Program-made: the position numbers and the translations under genes | In this document: positions 1-6,193 of the stretch, one piece after another | How positions within the stretch are numbered: the first letter of the stretch is position 1 | How the letters are laid out: each line of letters starts with the position of its first letter | Assembly (NCBI GenBank): GCA_019113455.1 | Contig: DXHG01000229.1 | Location: 1-6,903 of the forward strand | Source of the DNA: Candidatus Treponema faecavium | Lineage (GTDB): Bacteria > Spirochaetota > Spirochaetia > Treponematales > Treponemataceae | Length of the DNA stretch: 6,903 bases | Direction of reading: 5' to 3' | Notes under the pieces: model-generated | Database searches by the model: none | What the model saw: the letters and a program-made list of their open reading frames with translations, nothing else | What the model was told of the DNA's origin: nothing

Positions 1-26
1 TAGTTTTACACGCTGTCCGGTATAAT

Positions 27-60
27 CAAAGAAACACCTCCGCACGGAGGTGTTTCTTTG
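27..60 (+). terminator. Perfect 15-bp stem-loop before the permease genes (attenuator or weak terminator)
   Basis: Bases 27-41 and 46-60 are exact reverse complements, closed by a GCAC tetraloop (42-45). The lower stem is A-rich on the left arm and T-rich on the right (TGTTTCTTTG), as in an intrinsic terminator, but there is no clean T-run after it, so read-through is expected. It lies between whatever gene ends at the left edge (the TAG at 1-3 may be that stop codon) and the first permease gene. In binding-protein transport operons, a stem-loop in this place usually lowers permease expression relative to the binding protein or protects the upstream mRNA; that role is inferred here. The right arm also holds a GGAGG (46-50) nine bases before an in-frame GTG at 60. 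Confidence 0.65.
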
Positions 61-83
61 TGCTGTATCTTGGGGGAACATAT

Positions 84-929
84 ATGGAAAAGGCACTTCG
101 CAAGTATTTTCCGCTGTTTGTACTGCCTGGCGTTATCTGCTTTTGTATCGCCTTCTTAATACCCATGATCATGGGCATCTATCTGTCTTTCTGTGAATTT
201 ACCAACGTTACGAATGCGAAGTGGGTTGGCTTGACAAACTACATAACGGCGTTTACGCTGAACGGAGAGTTTGCTTCGTCGCTTATCTTTACGATTAAAT
301 TTGCGGTAGTCACGGTTATTTCTATCAATGTGCTGTCGTTCGCGCTTGCGATAATGCTGACGCGCGGAATTCCGGGCACCAATGTGTTTCGTACCGTGTT
401 CTTTATGCCGAATCTTATCGGCGGTATCGTGCTTGGCTGGATATGGCAGGTTATCATAAACGGCGTGCTGTACCGGTACAACACGACTATTGTCTCCGAT
501 CCGTCATACGGATTCTGGGGACTGGTTATCCTGATGAACTGGCAGAATGTAGGTTATATGATGGTTATCTATATCGCCGCGATTCAGAATATACCCGCCG
601 ATATGCTTGAAGCAGCTTCTATAGACGGAGCCAATTACTGGACAACGCTGAGGAAAATCATTATCCCGTCAGTGATGCCCTCTATTACGATTTGTCTGTT
701 TATGACGGTAACGAACGGCTTTAAGCTGTTTGATCAGAACCTCGCACTCACCGCCGGTGAGCCTGCCAAGCAGACGGAAATGCTTGCGCTTAATATATAC
801 AATACGTTTTACGGGCGCATGGGCTTTGAAGGTGTTGGCCAGGCAAAGGCTGTAGTGTTCACGATTATTGTCGCCTGTATCGCGCTTTTGCAGCTGCGGA
901 TTACACGCGGAAAGGAGGTTGAGCAATGA
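84..929 (+). CDS. Sugar ABC transporter permease, MalF/UgpA type (281 aa)
   Basis: Inner-membrane subunit of a binding-protein-dependent importer (binding-protein-dependent transport system inner membrane component family), one half of the translocation channel. About six hydrophobic segments are visible, near residues 9-34, 67-92, 101-125, 143-168, 199-220 and 250-274. The cytoplasmic EAA loop that docks on the ATPase is clear: E176-A-A, then D181-G182 and the closing I-I-P195. The family opening of a basic start followed by a Leu-Pro-Gly helix begins at residue 6, which supports the ATG at 84 with GGGGGA at 72-77 as ribosome site; a GTG at 60 would add eight residues. The stop overlaps the next gene's start (ATGA, 926-929). 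No ATPase or binding-protein gene is in the window; the latter probably lies just to the left, and the ATPase is often shared and encoded elsewhere. The substrate cannot be told from sequence, but a sugar or glycerol-phosphate-type solute is likely. Confidence 0.93.
   Translation: MEKALRKYFPLFVLPGVICFCIAFLIPMIMGIYLSFCEFTNVTNAKWVGLTNYITAFTLNGEFASSLIFTIKFAVVTVISINVLSFALAIMLTRGIPGTNVFRTVFFMPNLIGGIVLGWIWQVIINGVLYRYNTTIVSDPSYGFWGLVILMNWQNVGYMMVIYIAAIQNIPADMLEAASIDGANYWTTLRKIIIPSVMPSITICLFMTVTNGFKLFDQNLALTAGEPAKQTEMLALNIYNTFYGRMGFEGVGQAKAVVFTIIVACIALLQLRITRGKEVEQ
911..919 (+). promoter_or_regulatory. Strong ribosome binding site AAAGGAGGT for the second permease
   Basis: A near-perfect anti-16S match (AAAGGAGGT) sits inside the last codons of the first permease gene and ends six bases before the ATG at 926. 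It fixes the start of the second permease and, with the ATGA overlap, points to coupled translation and equal amounts of the two channel subunits. Confidence 0.85.
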
Positions 930-1783
930 GCTCTTCGGCAAAAGGCTCCTCAGCTGAGCGCACGCTGCTGTTTATCATTCTGCTTGCTGCGGCGCTGTTT
1001 GTGCTGTTCCCCATTCTTGTAGTGCTGATGAATTCGTTCAAAAGCAGACTGTTTATTTCTACTGAGCCGTTTAACCTGCCGGTATTGTCAGGCGACGCGC
1101 AGACGTTTGTAGGTCTTGCCAATTATACCGGCGGCGTCAGCAAGATAAAGTTCTTTCATGCGTTCGGCTATTCGCTGTGGATCACGGTTGCTTCCGTCTT
1201 GGGTATCCTGCTCGTTTCAAGTATGCTCGCGTGGTACATTACGCGCATTAAAAACAAGATTACGAGCGTGATTTATTACTGTCTGGTATTTTCAATGATA
1301 GTGCCGTTCCAGATGGTTATGTTCACGATGAGCAAGATGGCAAACATACTGCACCTTGACAATCCGATAGGCATTATCTTTGTGTATATCGGATTCGGCT
1401 GCGGCATGTCCACGTTTATGTTTGCAGGCTTTATCAAGTCTATCCCGCTTTCTCTTGAAGAAGCGGCGATGATAGACGGCGCAACGCCGCCGCAGACGTT
1501 CTTTCAGATCATACTGCCGACGCTCAAAAGCACGGCAGTTACAATCGGTATCCTTGAGACGATGTGGGTATGGAACGACTATCTGCTGCCTTATCTGACG
1601 ATCGGTACCGACTATAAAACGATTCCCGTCGCGATTCAGTATCTGCGCGGCGGATACGGCGCAGTCGATATGGGAGCGATGATGGCGATGCTGGTGCTCG
1701 CGATGCTTCCGGTTATTATTTTCTATCTGTCCTGCCAGAAGTATATTATCGAAGGCGTTCTTGCCGGAGCGGTAAAAGGATAA
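926..1783 (+). CDS. Sugar ABC transporter permease, MalG/UgpE type (285 aa)
   Basis: Partner permease of the preceding gene; together they would form the heterodimeric channel of a sugar importer in the inner membrane. Hydrophobic segments lie near residues 13-36, 80-105, 112-135, 147-171, 201-222 and 248-270. The EAA loop reads E178-E179-A-A, then D184-G185 and I-I-L-P198, in the usual place. The C-terminus (QKYIIEGVLAGAVKG) is the typical MalG-type ending in which a short tail reaches toward the ATPase dimer; that structural role is known from E. coli MalG and is carried over by similarity. Length is normal for the family. The start is set by the AAAGGAGGT at 911-919 and overlaps the upstream stop by four bases. 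A strong terminator follows 22 bases after the stop, so this is the last gene of the transport operon. Confidence 0.95.
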   Translation: MSSSAKGSSAERTLLFIILLAAALFVLFPILVVLMNSFKSRLFISTEPFNLPVLSGDAQTFVGLANYTGGVSKIKFFHAFGYSLWITVASVLGILLVSSMLAWYITRIKNKITSVIYYCLVFSMIVPFQMVMFTMSKMANILHLDNPIGIIFVYIGFGCGMSTFMFAGFIKSIPLSLEEAAMIDGATPPQTFFQIILPTLKSTAVTIGILETMWVWNDYLLPYLTIGTDYKTIPVAIQYLRGGYGAVDMGAMMAMLVLAMLPVIIFYLSCQKYIIEGVLAGAVKG

Positions 1784-1805
1784 TCATCCGTGCGGTTCCC
1801 GTTTG

Positions 1806-1852
1806 AAAACCGGTGCGCGCATGGCATATGCCTTGCACGCACCGGTTTTTTT
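1806..1852 (+). terminator. Strong rho-independent terminator of the sugar transport operon
   Basis: A 12-bp perfect stem (1806-1817 with 1838-1849, AAAACCGGTGCG) continues inward past single C/A and T/T mismatches into the self-complementary GGCATATGCC (1823-1832). A run of seven T follows (1846-1852). It begins 22 bases after the permease stop. Long stem, GC-rich upper part and T-run make this the clearest terminator in the window. Confidence 0.92.
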
Positions 1853-1968
1853 GTCTGCACCCCGTTCCGTCACCCGTTGGCAGGTGCCTTGCAATCCATC
1901 AACAGAGATTGCCCTGCGAAGAAAAAACACCCGCACGCACAAGCGCAGTCGCACCCCGCTGTTTCGGT

Positions 1969-2004
1969 TTGATTTTTATCGGCAAACGCTATATTATACC
2001 AGCT
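1969..2004 (+). promoter_or_regulatory. Sigma-70-type promoter giving a near-leaderless mRNA
   Basis: A -35 box TTGATT (1969-1974, 4 of 6 to TTGACA), a 17-base spacer and a -10 box TATTAT (1992-1997, 5 of 6 to TATAAT) place the transcription start at about base 2004, one base before the ATG at 2005. No Shine-Dalgarno sequence lies between the -10 box and the ATG. An overlapping TATATT (1990-1995) with a 15-base spacer is a poorer alternative. The promoter follows the terminator of the transport operon, so it is expected to start an independent unit. Confidence 0.6.
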
Positions 2005-3468
2005 ATGACTACTAATCTTGAGTGCGGGATACAGGATTTTGTAGCGACGGCATTGCAGCCATTTTCGCTTGACGATCTGGATCGCTATCTTCGGTCGCGC
2101 CATATTTGTTTATCGCGGAAAGCGCTGCGCGAGTCTCTGCTTGAGTATGCGTTTGTTTTTACGATGGAAAACGATATGTTTATCGGACGGGCGGGCGTGT
2201 TTACCGGACAGCCGTTTTGCATTCTGCCGCAGAAGTATGAACTGGATAACCGTGTGCTTATTCCCGGGCATCGCTGCGTGCCGTTTATACAGCCTGATAC
2301 AAATCCCGATACTATCGTTTTTACGTATGACGGTTCTCCGCTGCCTAAGCGTATTATTGAAATTGAATTGTATAAGCTTGACCCGTATTATGCGCTTTTT
2401 GGCTTTGAATATAAGACATCTGTTATCGCAATGGACAGCGCGAACAAGGATCTGCACTTTACTGCTGGGGACATTAATCTTCCGCCGCGGGTAAAAATAA
2501 CGGCGGTGGATCTGGGGCCGATTTTTGATAAAACGCCGCTGCATATCGGTTCGTACTTTATCGCGCGGGTTACGGATTGGCTGCATACTGCGGTTGAATT
2601 GCAGCCGATTGCCGTTTCGCGTTCCGCCGGCAATGCGCTTGTTTTGGACGAGCACGCTGAACGAGTGCTGCACTGGTATACTGTTTTTGAAAACAGCCTG
2701 CTTTCGGTATTTGAAAAAGAAGGCCCGTGCGCTTCTATCGAAGAACAGCTGATGTATGCGCTGTATTATGAAAAAGACAAACTGTTTGTGCCTGACTGCG
2801 GCAGTATTGAAAAATGCATCAGGCGTTCCAAAAAAATCGATACGGCCATGTTTGGCGTAGAGACACGGCTGTGGTATAAAAATAAGAAGATTCCCGCAAT
2901 TTGCGCATGGAACAAGATACAGAACGGACCGCTGCATGAGTATCTGCTGTCGCTGCTGCTTTCTCCTTACTATGCGGTGTATGACTGCGTTGTCCGCGAT
3001 GCACTGCATCGCGGAGAGTTTGATATGCAGAATGCGCTTGAGCGGCTGCTTCCGCAGTCGCTTGATATTGATGCTGACTGGCGGCAGAACGTATCGAAGT
3101 TTTATGAGATGTGTTATGAAGTGCTTGCGCCGTCGTATAATCACTTTACAGACGGTCCGCTTGCCGGTGTGCGCCCGCGCATTATCGCGATATTTGCCGA
3201 TTTCCTTGAGCTTGCAGTAAAAATAGACGCGGCAACCCATGATGAGCTCGTGTATGAATCGTGCGGGCTGGTAACATTTTTGCAGATGATTGAGCAGCTT
3301 GAGCAAATTCTTGCCGCGTTTGCCAACGATATTGACGAGCTGCAGGAGTATGACCGCAGCTCGATGCTGACTTCGATTGCGGGCATTGAATATACGCTTC
3401 CCGATGTGCGCGATATGCTGCTGCATGACATTGCGCGACTGAACAAAAATAACTTTACCGTGATTTAA
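2005..3468 (+). CDS. Conserved-looking protein of unknown function (487 aa)
   Basis: I do not recognise this protein. It has no signal peptide and no hydrophobic stretch long enough for a membrane helix, so it is probably cytoplasmic. Residues about 10-62 (FSLDDLDRYL, then a second helix and an F-x-F / FIGR strand pair) resemble a small winged-helix-like module. Residues about 64-110 hold a compact motif region with F-x-G-x-P-F, a Leu-Pro pair and I86-P-G-H89-R-x-x-P-F94. The middle (about 115-235) looks strand-rich, and the C-terminal third is helical and acidic. The start at 2005 is chosen because reading upstream runs back through the terminator and promoter, and the added residues look like untranslated sequence. 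It lies 33 bases before the EIIA-like gene, probably in one operon. The winged-helix reading is a guess from pattern only; a regulatory role linked to the EIIA-like protein is possible but unproven. Confidence 0.8.
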   Translation: MTTNLECGIQDFVATALQPFSLDDLDRYLRSRHICLSRKALRESLLEYAFVFTMENDMFIGRAGVFTGQPFCILPQKYELDNRVLIPGHRCVPFIQPDTNPDTIVFTYDGSPLPKRIIEIELYKLDPYYALFGFEYKTSVIAMDSANKDLHFTAGDINLPPRVKITAVDLGPIFDKTPLHIGSYFIARVTDWLHTAVELQPIAVSRSAGNALVLDEHAERVLHWYTVFENSLLSVFEKEGPCASIEEQLMYALYYEKDKLFVPDCGSIEKCIRRSKKIDTAMFGVETRLWYKNKKIPAICAWNKIQNGPLHEYLLSLLLSPYYAVYDCVVRDALHRGEFDMQNALERLLPQSLDIDADWRQNVSKFYEMCYEVLAPSYNHFTDGPLAGVRPRIIAIFADFLELAVKIDAATHDELVYESCGLVTFLQMIEQLEQILAAFANDIDELQEYDRSSMLTSIAGIEYTLPDVRDMLLHDIARLNKNNFTVI

Positions 3469-3480
3469 CCGCATATGCGG
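3469..3480. repeat. Perfect 12-bp palindrome CCGCATATGCGG between two genes
   Basis: The palindrome starts directly after the stop codon of the unknown gene and is followed by a partial copy (TATGCGG, 3481-3487). In RNA it could form only a short hairpin with almost no loop and there is no T-run, so it is not a terminator. It may be an operator, an mRNA end-protecting element or chance. Confidence 0.5.
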
Positions 3481-3491
3481 TATGCGGAAGC

Positions 3492-3497
3492 AGGAGA
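3492..3497 (+). promoter_or_regulatory. Ribosome binding site AGGAGA fixing the start at 3502
   Basis: AGGAGA is followed after four bases by the ATG at 3502. An earlier in-frame ATG at 3475 would add nine residues (MRYAEAGES) but lies in the palindrome region without a comparable ribosome site, so 3502 is preferred. Confidence 0.75.
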
Positions 3498-3501
3498 AAG
3501 T

Positions 3502-3984
3502 ATGAGCGAAACCGTTGAAATAAGTACGCTGCTGGAACGCGGCGGCTGTTACGATTGGGTTGCCGGCGCGGCGCTTGCAGACGTGCTGCAAAACCTTTTA
3601 AGCCGTGTGCTGCTGCCCGGCGGATTGTCGGCTGAAACGGTATACACGGAATTGATGCGCAGAGAAACGCTTATGAGCACTGCGTGCGGAAACGGCTGTA
3701 TGCTGCTGTTCCCCAATACGCTGCTGCTCGATGATCCTGCGCAGGAGTGCCTCGTTGTGTGTTACCCTAAAACGCCGCTTGACGTAAAAGCGTTTGACCG
3801 CAAACCGGCTGCGGCGCTGTTTGTGCTGCTGGTAAGTTCTCCGGAACGCCATTTGCAGGCAGCTGAAAAACTCGCGCAGTATATGCAGGATACGGCGTTC
3901 ACCGCGCTTTTAAGAGAACACGCGGCAAAAGAAGCGCTTTGCGCGTATTGTAAAACAGCGGATACCGCCGCGAAAAAAAACTGA
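3502..3984 (+). CDS. PtsN/EIIA-Ntr-like protein lacking the phosphorylated histidine (160 aa)
   Basis: The fold signature of phosphotransferase EIIA of the fructose/nitrogen type (PTS EIIA type 2) is readable along the whole length: helix Y48-T-E-L-M-R-R-E55, then S59-T60, G63-N64-G65, the strand ending L-F-P71-N72, then Y88-x-K-x-P-L-D-V, the strand A-L-F-V-L-L-V, P114-E-x-H117-L near the second helix pair, and L-L-R138-E-H-A. In ordinary PtsN the G-N-G-x-A-I-P is followed by the catalytic His (His73 in E. coli); here the codon at 3715-3717 is AAT, Asn72. Length matches PtsN (about 160 aa). Without the histidine it should not accept phosphate from HPr, so a locked sensor or protein-binding role is inferred. 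It follows the unknown 487-aa gene, probably co-transcribed, and has no membrane EIIB/EIIC gene nearby. The family call is good; the function is open. The gene ends in an A8 run and a plus-strand terminator lies 26 bases downstream. Confidence 0.78.
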   Translation: MSETVEISTLLERGGCYDWVAGAALADVLQNLLSRVLLPGGLSAETVYTELMRRETLMSTACGNGCMLLFPNTLLLDDPAQECLVVCYPKTPLDVKAFDRKPAAALFVLLVSSPERHLQAAEKLAQYMQDTAFTALLREHAAKEALCAYCKTADTAAKKN

Positions 3985-4000
3985 TACAGCACATTTGCTG
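3973..4000 (-). terminator. Possible weak terminator for the lgt operon
   Basis: On the minus strand, 21 bases after the lgt stop, CAGCA (4000-3996) and TGCTG (3991-3987) can pair around an AATG loop. A run of eight T (3980-3973) lies six bases further on. The stem is only five to six base pairs and the gap before the T-run is long, so this is a weak call. The T-run is the A8 that ends the EIIA-like gene. The larger inverted repeat at 4010-4039 could also add structure to the minus-strand transcript. Confidence 0.3.
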
Positions 4001-4009
4001 CGCCGTGCC

Positions 4010-4045
4010 GCACGCCCGTGTCAGCGGCGCACGGGGTGCTTTTTT
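4010..4045 (+). terminator. Rho-independent terminator of the plus-strand block, inside the end of lgt
   Basis: GCAC (4010-4013) pairs with GTGC (4036-4039) and CCCGTG (4015-4020) with CACGGG (4030-4035), with a single bulged G at 4014 and a nine-base loop. Six T follow (4040-4045). It begins 26 bases after the EIIA-like stop. Its loop, right arm and T-run are also the last eight codons of lgt on the other strand, so transcription from the left ends inside the convergent gene. Confidence 0.8.
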
Positions 4046-5037
4046 GTACCGCGGCCGCGCGGCGTCTGCGGCTTGGCGCGCGCGTGGTGCAGATATGCGC
4101 CCAGCATGAGCAGCAGCCCGCCTGCTATCATGAACAGGCAGAGCACCTGCCCTGTCGAAATATTGAGAAGCGATACGTTCAGATATACCGGCGCGTCTGC
4201 TGTCGCCGTGATGCGGTAGCCGATATCAGCGTCCGGTTCACGGAAATATTCAATCACGAACCGCGCCGCGCCGTAGCCGACCGTATACAGTGCGGAAGAA
4301 AAGCCTGCAAACTGACTCTTTTTCCGCGTAAACCACAACAGCAGCCATAGCACAACGCCTTCAAACAGTGCTTCGTAGAGCTGGCTTGGATGGCGCGGCA
4401 GGTTGACAAGCCCGCTTGCCGGAATCTGCATGCCCGCCTGCGCGGCAATATCCTGCACCCAGTCAAGCGAGGCGGAAAACTGCGGCGCGCCGGGGAACAC
4501 CATTCCCCACGGTACCGCCGTTACGCGCCCGTACAGTTCCCCGTTCAAAAAATTGCCCAGCCGTCCGAACGTGTAGCCGAGCGGAATCGCGATAGTCATC
4601 GCGTCTATCCAGCGCAGCGGCGGGCGCTTATGCCTGATGCACCAGAAAAGCATACCGATAAGGCCGCCGATAAAGCCGCCATGGTACGACATACCGGCAA
4701 GACCGGTAAAACGCCCCTGAGAGTCAAACGGCCAGAAGATAAGCCACGGTTTTTTCCAGTAAAGCCCGCTGGTATCGTACACCAGCGTTGAAAACACACG
4801 CGCGCCGATGAGCAGAAACACGATGCCTGTCGCAAAAAAGCCGAACAGGTCATCTTCCGTCGCTGTATAGCCTGAAGAATCGAGCGCGCCTTCTTTGAGC
4901 AGCCGCTTCATGATAAAGAACGCCGTCGCGAACGCGAACACATACATGAGCCCGTACCAGCGGATAAGCCCAAGCACCGGCACTCCCGGAAATATCTGCG
5001 GATGTATCCATTCAGGATAGGGAATATAGAGCGTCAT
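4021..5037 (-). CDS. lgt: Prolipoprotein diacylglyceryl transferase Lgt (338 aa)
   Basis: Inner-membrane enzyme that moves a diacylglyceryl group from phosphatidylglycerol to the lipobox cysteine of prolipoproteins, the first step of lipoprotein maturation. The signature is complete: G158-R159-L-G-N162-F-L-N-G-E167-L-Y-G-R171. Also present are Y118-H119-G-G before it, R215-H-P-S-Q-L-Y-E-A223 after it, and R258-F-V-I-E-Y-F-R-E-P267; these match conserved segments of the family. About seven hydrophobic segments are visible. At 338 residues it is longer than E. coli Lgt (291) owing to a loop after TM2 and an extended Arg/Lys-rich C-terminal tail. The ATG is preceded by AGGGAA (5048-5043), which overlaps the stop codon of the ATPase gene nine bases upstream, so translation is likely coupled. 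Its last codons overlap the opposing terminator at 4010-4045. Spirochaetes depend heavily on lipoproteins, consistent with the proposed host group. Confidence 0.97.
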   Translation of the reverse strand: MTLYIPYPEWIHPQIFPGVPVLGLIRWYGLMYVFAFATAFFIMKRLLKEGALDSSGYTATEDDLFGFFATGIVFLLIGARVFSTLVYDTSGLYWKKPWLIFWPFDSQGRFTGLAGMSYHGGFIGGLIGMLFWCIRHKRPPLRWIDAMTIAIPLGYTFGRLGNFLNGELYGRVTAVPWGMVFPGAPQFSASLDWVQDIAAQAGMQIPASGLVNLPRHPSQLYEALFEGVVLWLLLWFTRKKSQFAGFSSALYTVGYGAARFVIEYFREPDADIGYRITATADAPVYLNVSLLNISTGQVLCLFMIAGGLLLMLGAYLHHARAKPQTPRGRGTKKHPVRR

Positions 5038-5046
5038 GGATGTTCC

Positions 5047-6174
5047 CTAGAGCCTGAAACCCTGCTGGCTTGCTTTAATGAGTTTTGACTTGAGCAGCGT
5101 GTTTTCTTTTTTAAGCTGTGTAAGCTCATACTGCTGCTGCTTAATCGTTTCGGCAAGTTCTCCCATCGTGAGCGCACCGGAGCCAACAAGATCTTCGATA
5201 AACGAGAGCTTTGCAGAAAAATCGTCTTCTGCCTCGGAAGCCGCAAGCTCAAAGCTGTCGGCGCCTCCCATGCTGAACGCCTGCTCCTGAGACATGCATA
5301 TTTTATCCGCGATCCGGTAAATTGCCTGAGAGATTACCGCCTGCGGCTTGTATGCGATAACCGGCAGGCGAGAGGCGAGCGCCTTGTCCTGCATACTGTC
5401 GCGGTAAATGGCTCCGAGAAGCTCCAGATCTACGCCGAGATATTCTTTGCAGGAGCGCCGTATTTTGTGCGCCTTGTCCGTGTCTTTGGGGTCGTCGATC
5501 ATGTTCAGCACAAGCCGCGGGTGAAACTGCTCCAGATGTGCGCGGAACGCGTCGCAGCTCGGCTTGTCTATACGCTCAATCGCGTCTATGAGCTTGGGAA
5601 TATAGAGGCGCTGCATGGATGCTGAGTCAAGGCGGATTTTTTCCATAAAAGCGTATGCGCGCGAGTTCTTTCTGAATGAATTATACATGAGCCGGAACAC
5701 GACGTTTTTTAAGAAGAGATAGCCGTTCAGTATCGCCGTAACCGTCGGCGCAGAAACGATAATGCCCTGCGCAGACATAAGAAACATATCAAGTATCGTC
5801 AGGTGCGTTCCTGCGCCTAAGTCTATGATGAGGTAGTCTGCCTCGCATGTGCGCAGTTTTCGGATCAGATCGTTTTTCTGGCTTGCCTTTACCGTGCTGA
5901 GCCCGGGGATTTCCGAGTCTCCGGGAATAAACGATACGTTGGGATATTCGGTCTGCACGATAATGTCTTTAAAGTCGCTTGCGCCGGTAAGGTACGTGCC
6001 GATGCCGTTTTTGGGCGCCTGATGCCCGATAACAAGATGCAGATTTGACGCGCCCAGGTCAAGATCGGCAAGAATGACTTTTTTTCCAGCCTGTCCGAGC
6101 GCAACTGCAAGATTGGCGGAAAACAGGCTTTTGCCGACGCCTCCCTTTCCGCTTGCAACAGGTATTATCTGCAT
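5047..6174 (-). CDS. MinD/ParA-superfamily ATPase with C-terminal coiled coil (375 aa)
   Basis: Deviant-Walker P-loop ATPase of the MinD/FlhG/Mrp group. Walker A is G9-K10-G-G-V-G-K15-S16 with the signature Lys10. Switch I is D37-L-D39-L-G-A-S-N44, Walker B is Y114-L-I-I-D118-L-G-A-G-T-H124, and N224-M-I-D is the usual base-contacting strand. Between them, residues about 160-219 form a helical insert absent from classic MinD. The last 40 residues (about 336-375) have heptad leucines and alternating charge typical of a coiled coil, replacing the amphipathic MinD membrane-targeting helix. The DLGAGT-x6-F segment recalls a MinD/FlhG-like group common in delta-proteobacteria; this is from memory. 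GGAGAG (6185-6180) five bases upstream sets the start at 6174. No MinC, MinE, ParB or FlhF gene is in the window. The operon with lgt and a small membrane protein suggests work at the membrane, possibly positioning; that is inference. Confidence 0.88.
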   Translation of the reverse strand: MQIIPVASGKGGVGKSLFSANLAVALGQAGKKVILADLDLGASNLHLVIGHQAPKNGIGTYLTGASDFKDIIVQTEYPNVSFIPGDSEIPGLSTVKASQKNDLIRKLRTCEADYLIIDLGAGTHLTILDMFLMSAQGIIVSAPTVTAILNGYLFLKNVVFRLMYNSFRKNSRAYAFMEKIRLDSASMQRLYIPKLIDAIERIDKPSCDAFRAHLEQFHPRLVLNMIDDPKDTDKAHKIRRSCKEYLGVDLELLGAIYRDSMQDKALASRLPVIAYKPQAVISQAIYRIADKICMSQEQAFSMGGADSFELAASEAEDDFSAKLSFIEDLVGSGALTMGELAETIKQQQYELTQLKKENTLLKSKLIKASQQGFRL

Positions 6175-6179
6175 ATACT

Positions 6180-6185
6180 CTCTCC
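6180..6185 (-). promoter_or_regulatory. Ribosome binding site GGAGAG fixing the ATPase start
   Basis: GGAGAG on the minus strand ends five bases before the ATG at 6174. An upstream in-frame ATG (6234) would overlap the preceding gene and place 20 unrelated residues before the Walker A strand, so 6174 is the start. Confidence 0.8.
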
Positions 6186-6193
6186 GTCGGTGT

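Noticed and set aside
21..26. TATAAT as a promoter for the permease genes.
   Set aside because: The matching -35 position would fall at or beyond the left edge, and the start point would lie inside the stem-loop; it cannot be supported from this window.
1813..2004. N-terminal extension of the 487-aa protein to an ATG at 1813.
   Set aside because: The extension would begin inside the terminator of the transport operon and cross the predicted promoter; the added residues look like random translation.
2110..3591. Long open frame (about 493 codons) on the minus strand opposite the unknown gene and the start of the EIIA-like gene.
   Set aside because: It is antisense to two better genes, rich in Arg/Lys/His/Gln as expected of a codon-bias shadow, has no ribosome site, and shows no recognisable motif or domain pattern.
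3973..3980. Programmed frameshift at the A8 run ending the EIIA-like gene.
   Set aside because: The run is slippery in principle, but it is two codons before the stop, the other frame leads straight into the terminator and adds nothing recognisable.
4051..4062. GCGGCCGCGCGG occurring twice (also at 6535-6546).
   Set aside because: Both copies are in coding sequence of unrelated GC-rich genes on the same strand, with no shared flanks; probably chance from codon use.
4390..4791. Plus-strand open frame inside lgt.
   Set aside because: It is the complement of the conserved Lgt signature region; Lgt is certain and this frame has no ribosome site or motif.
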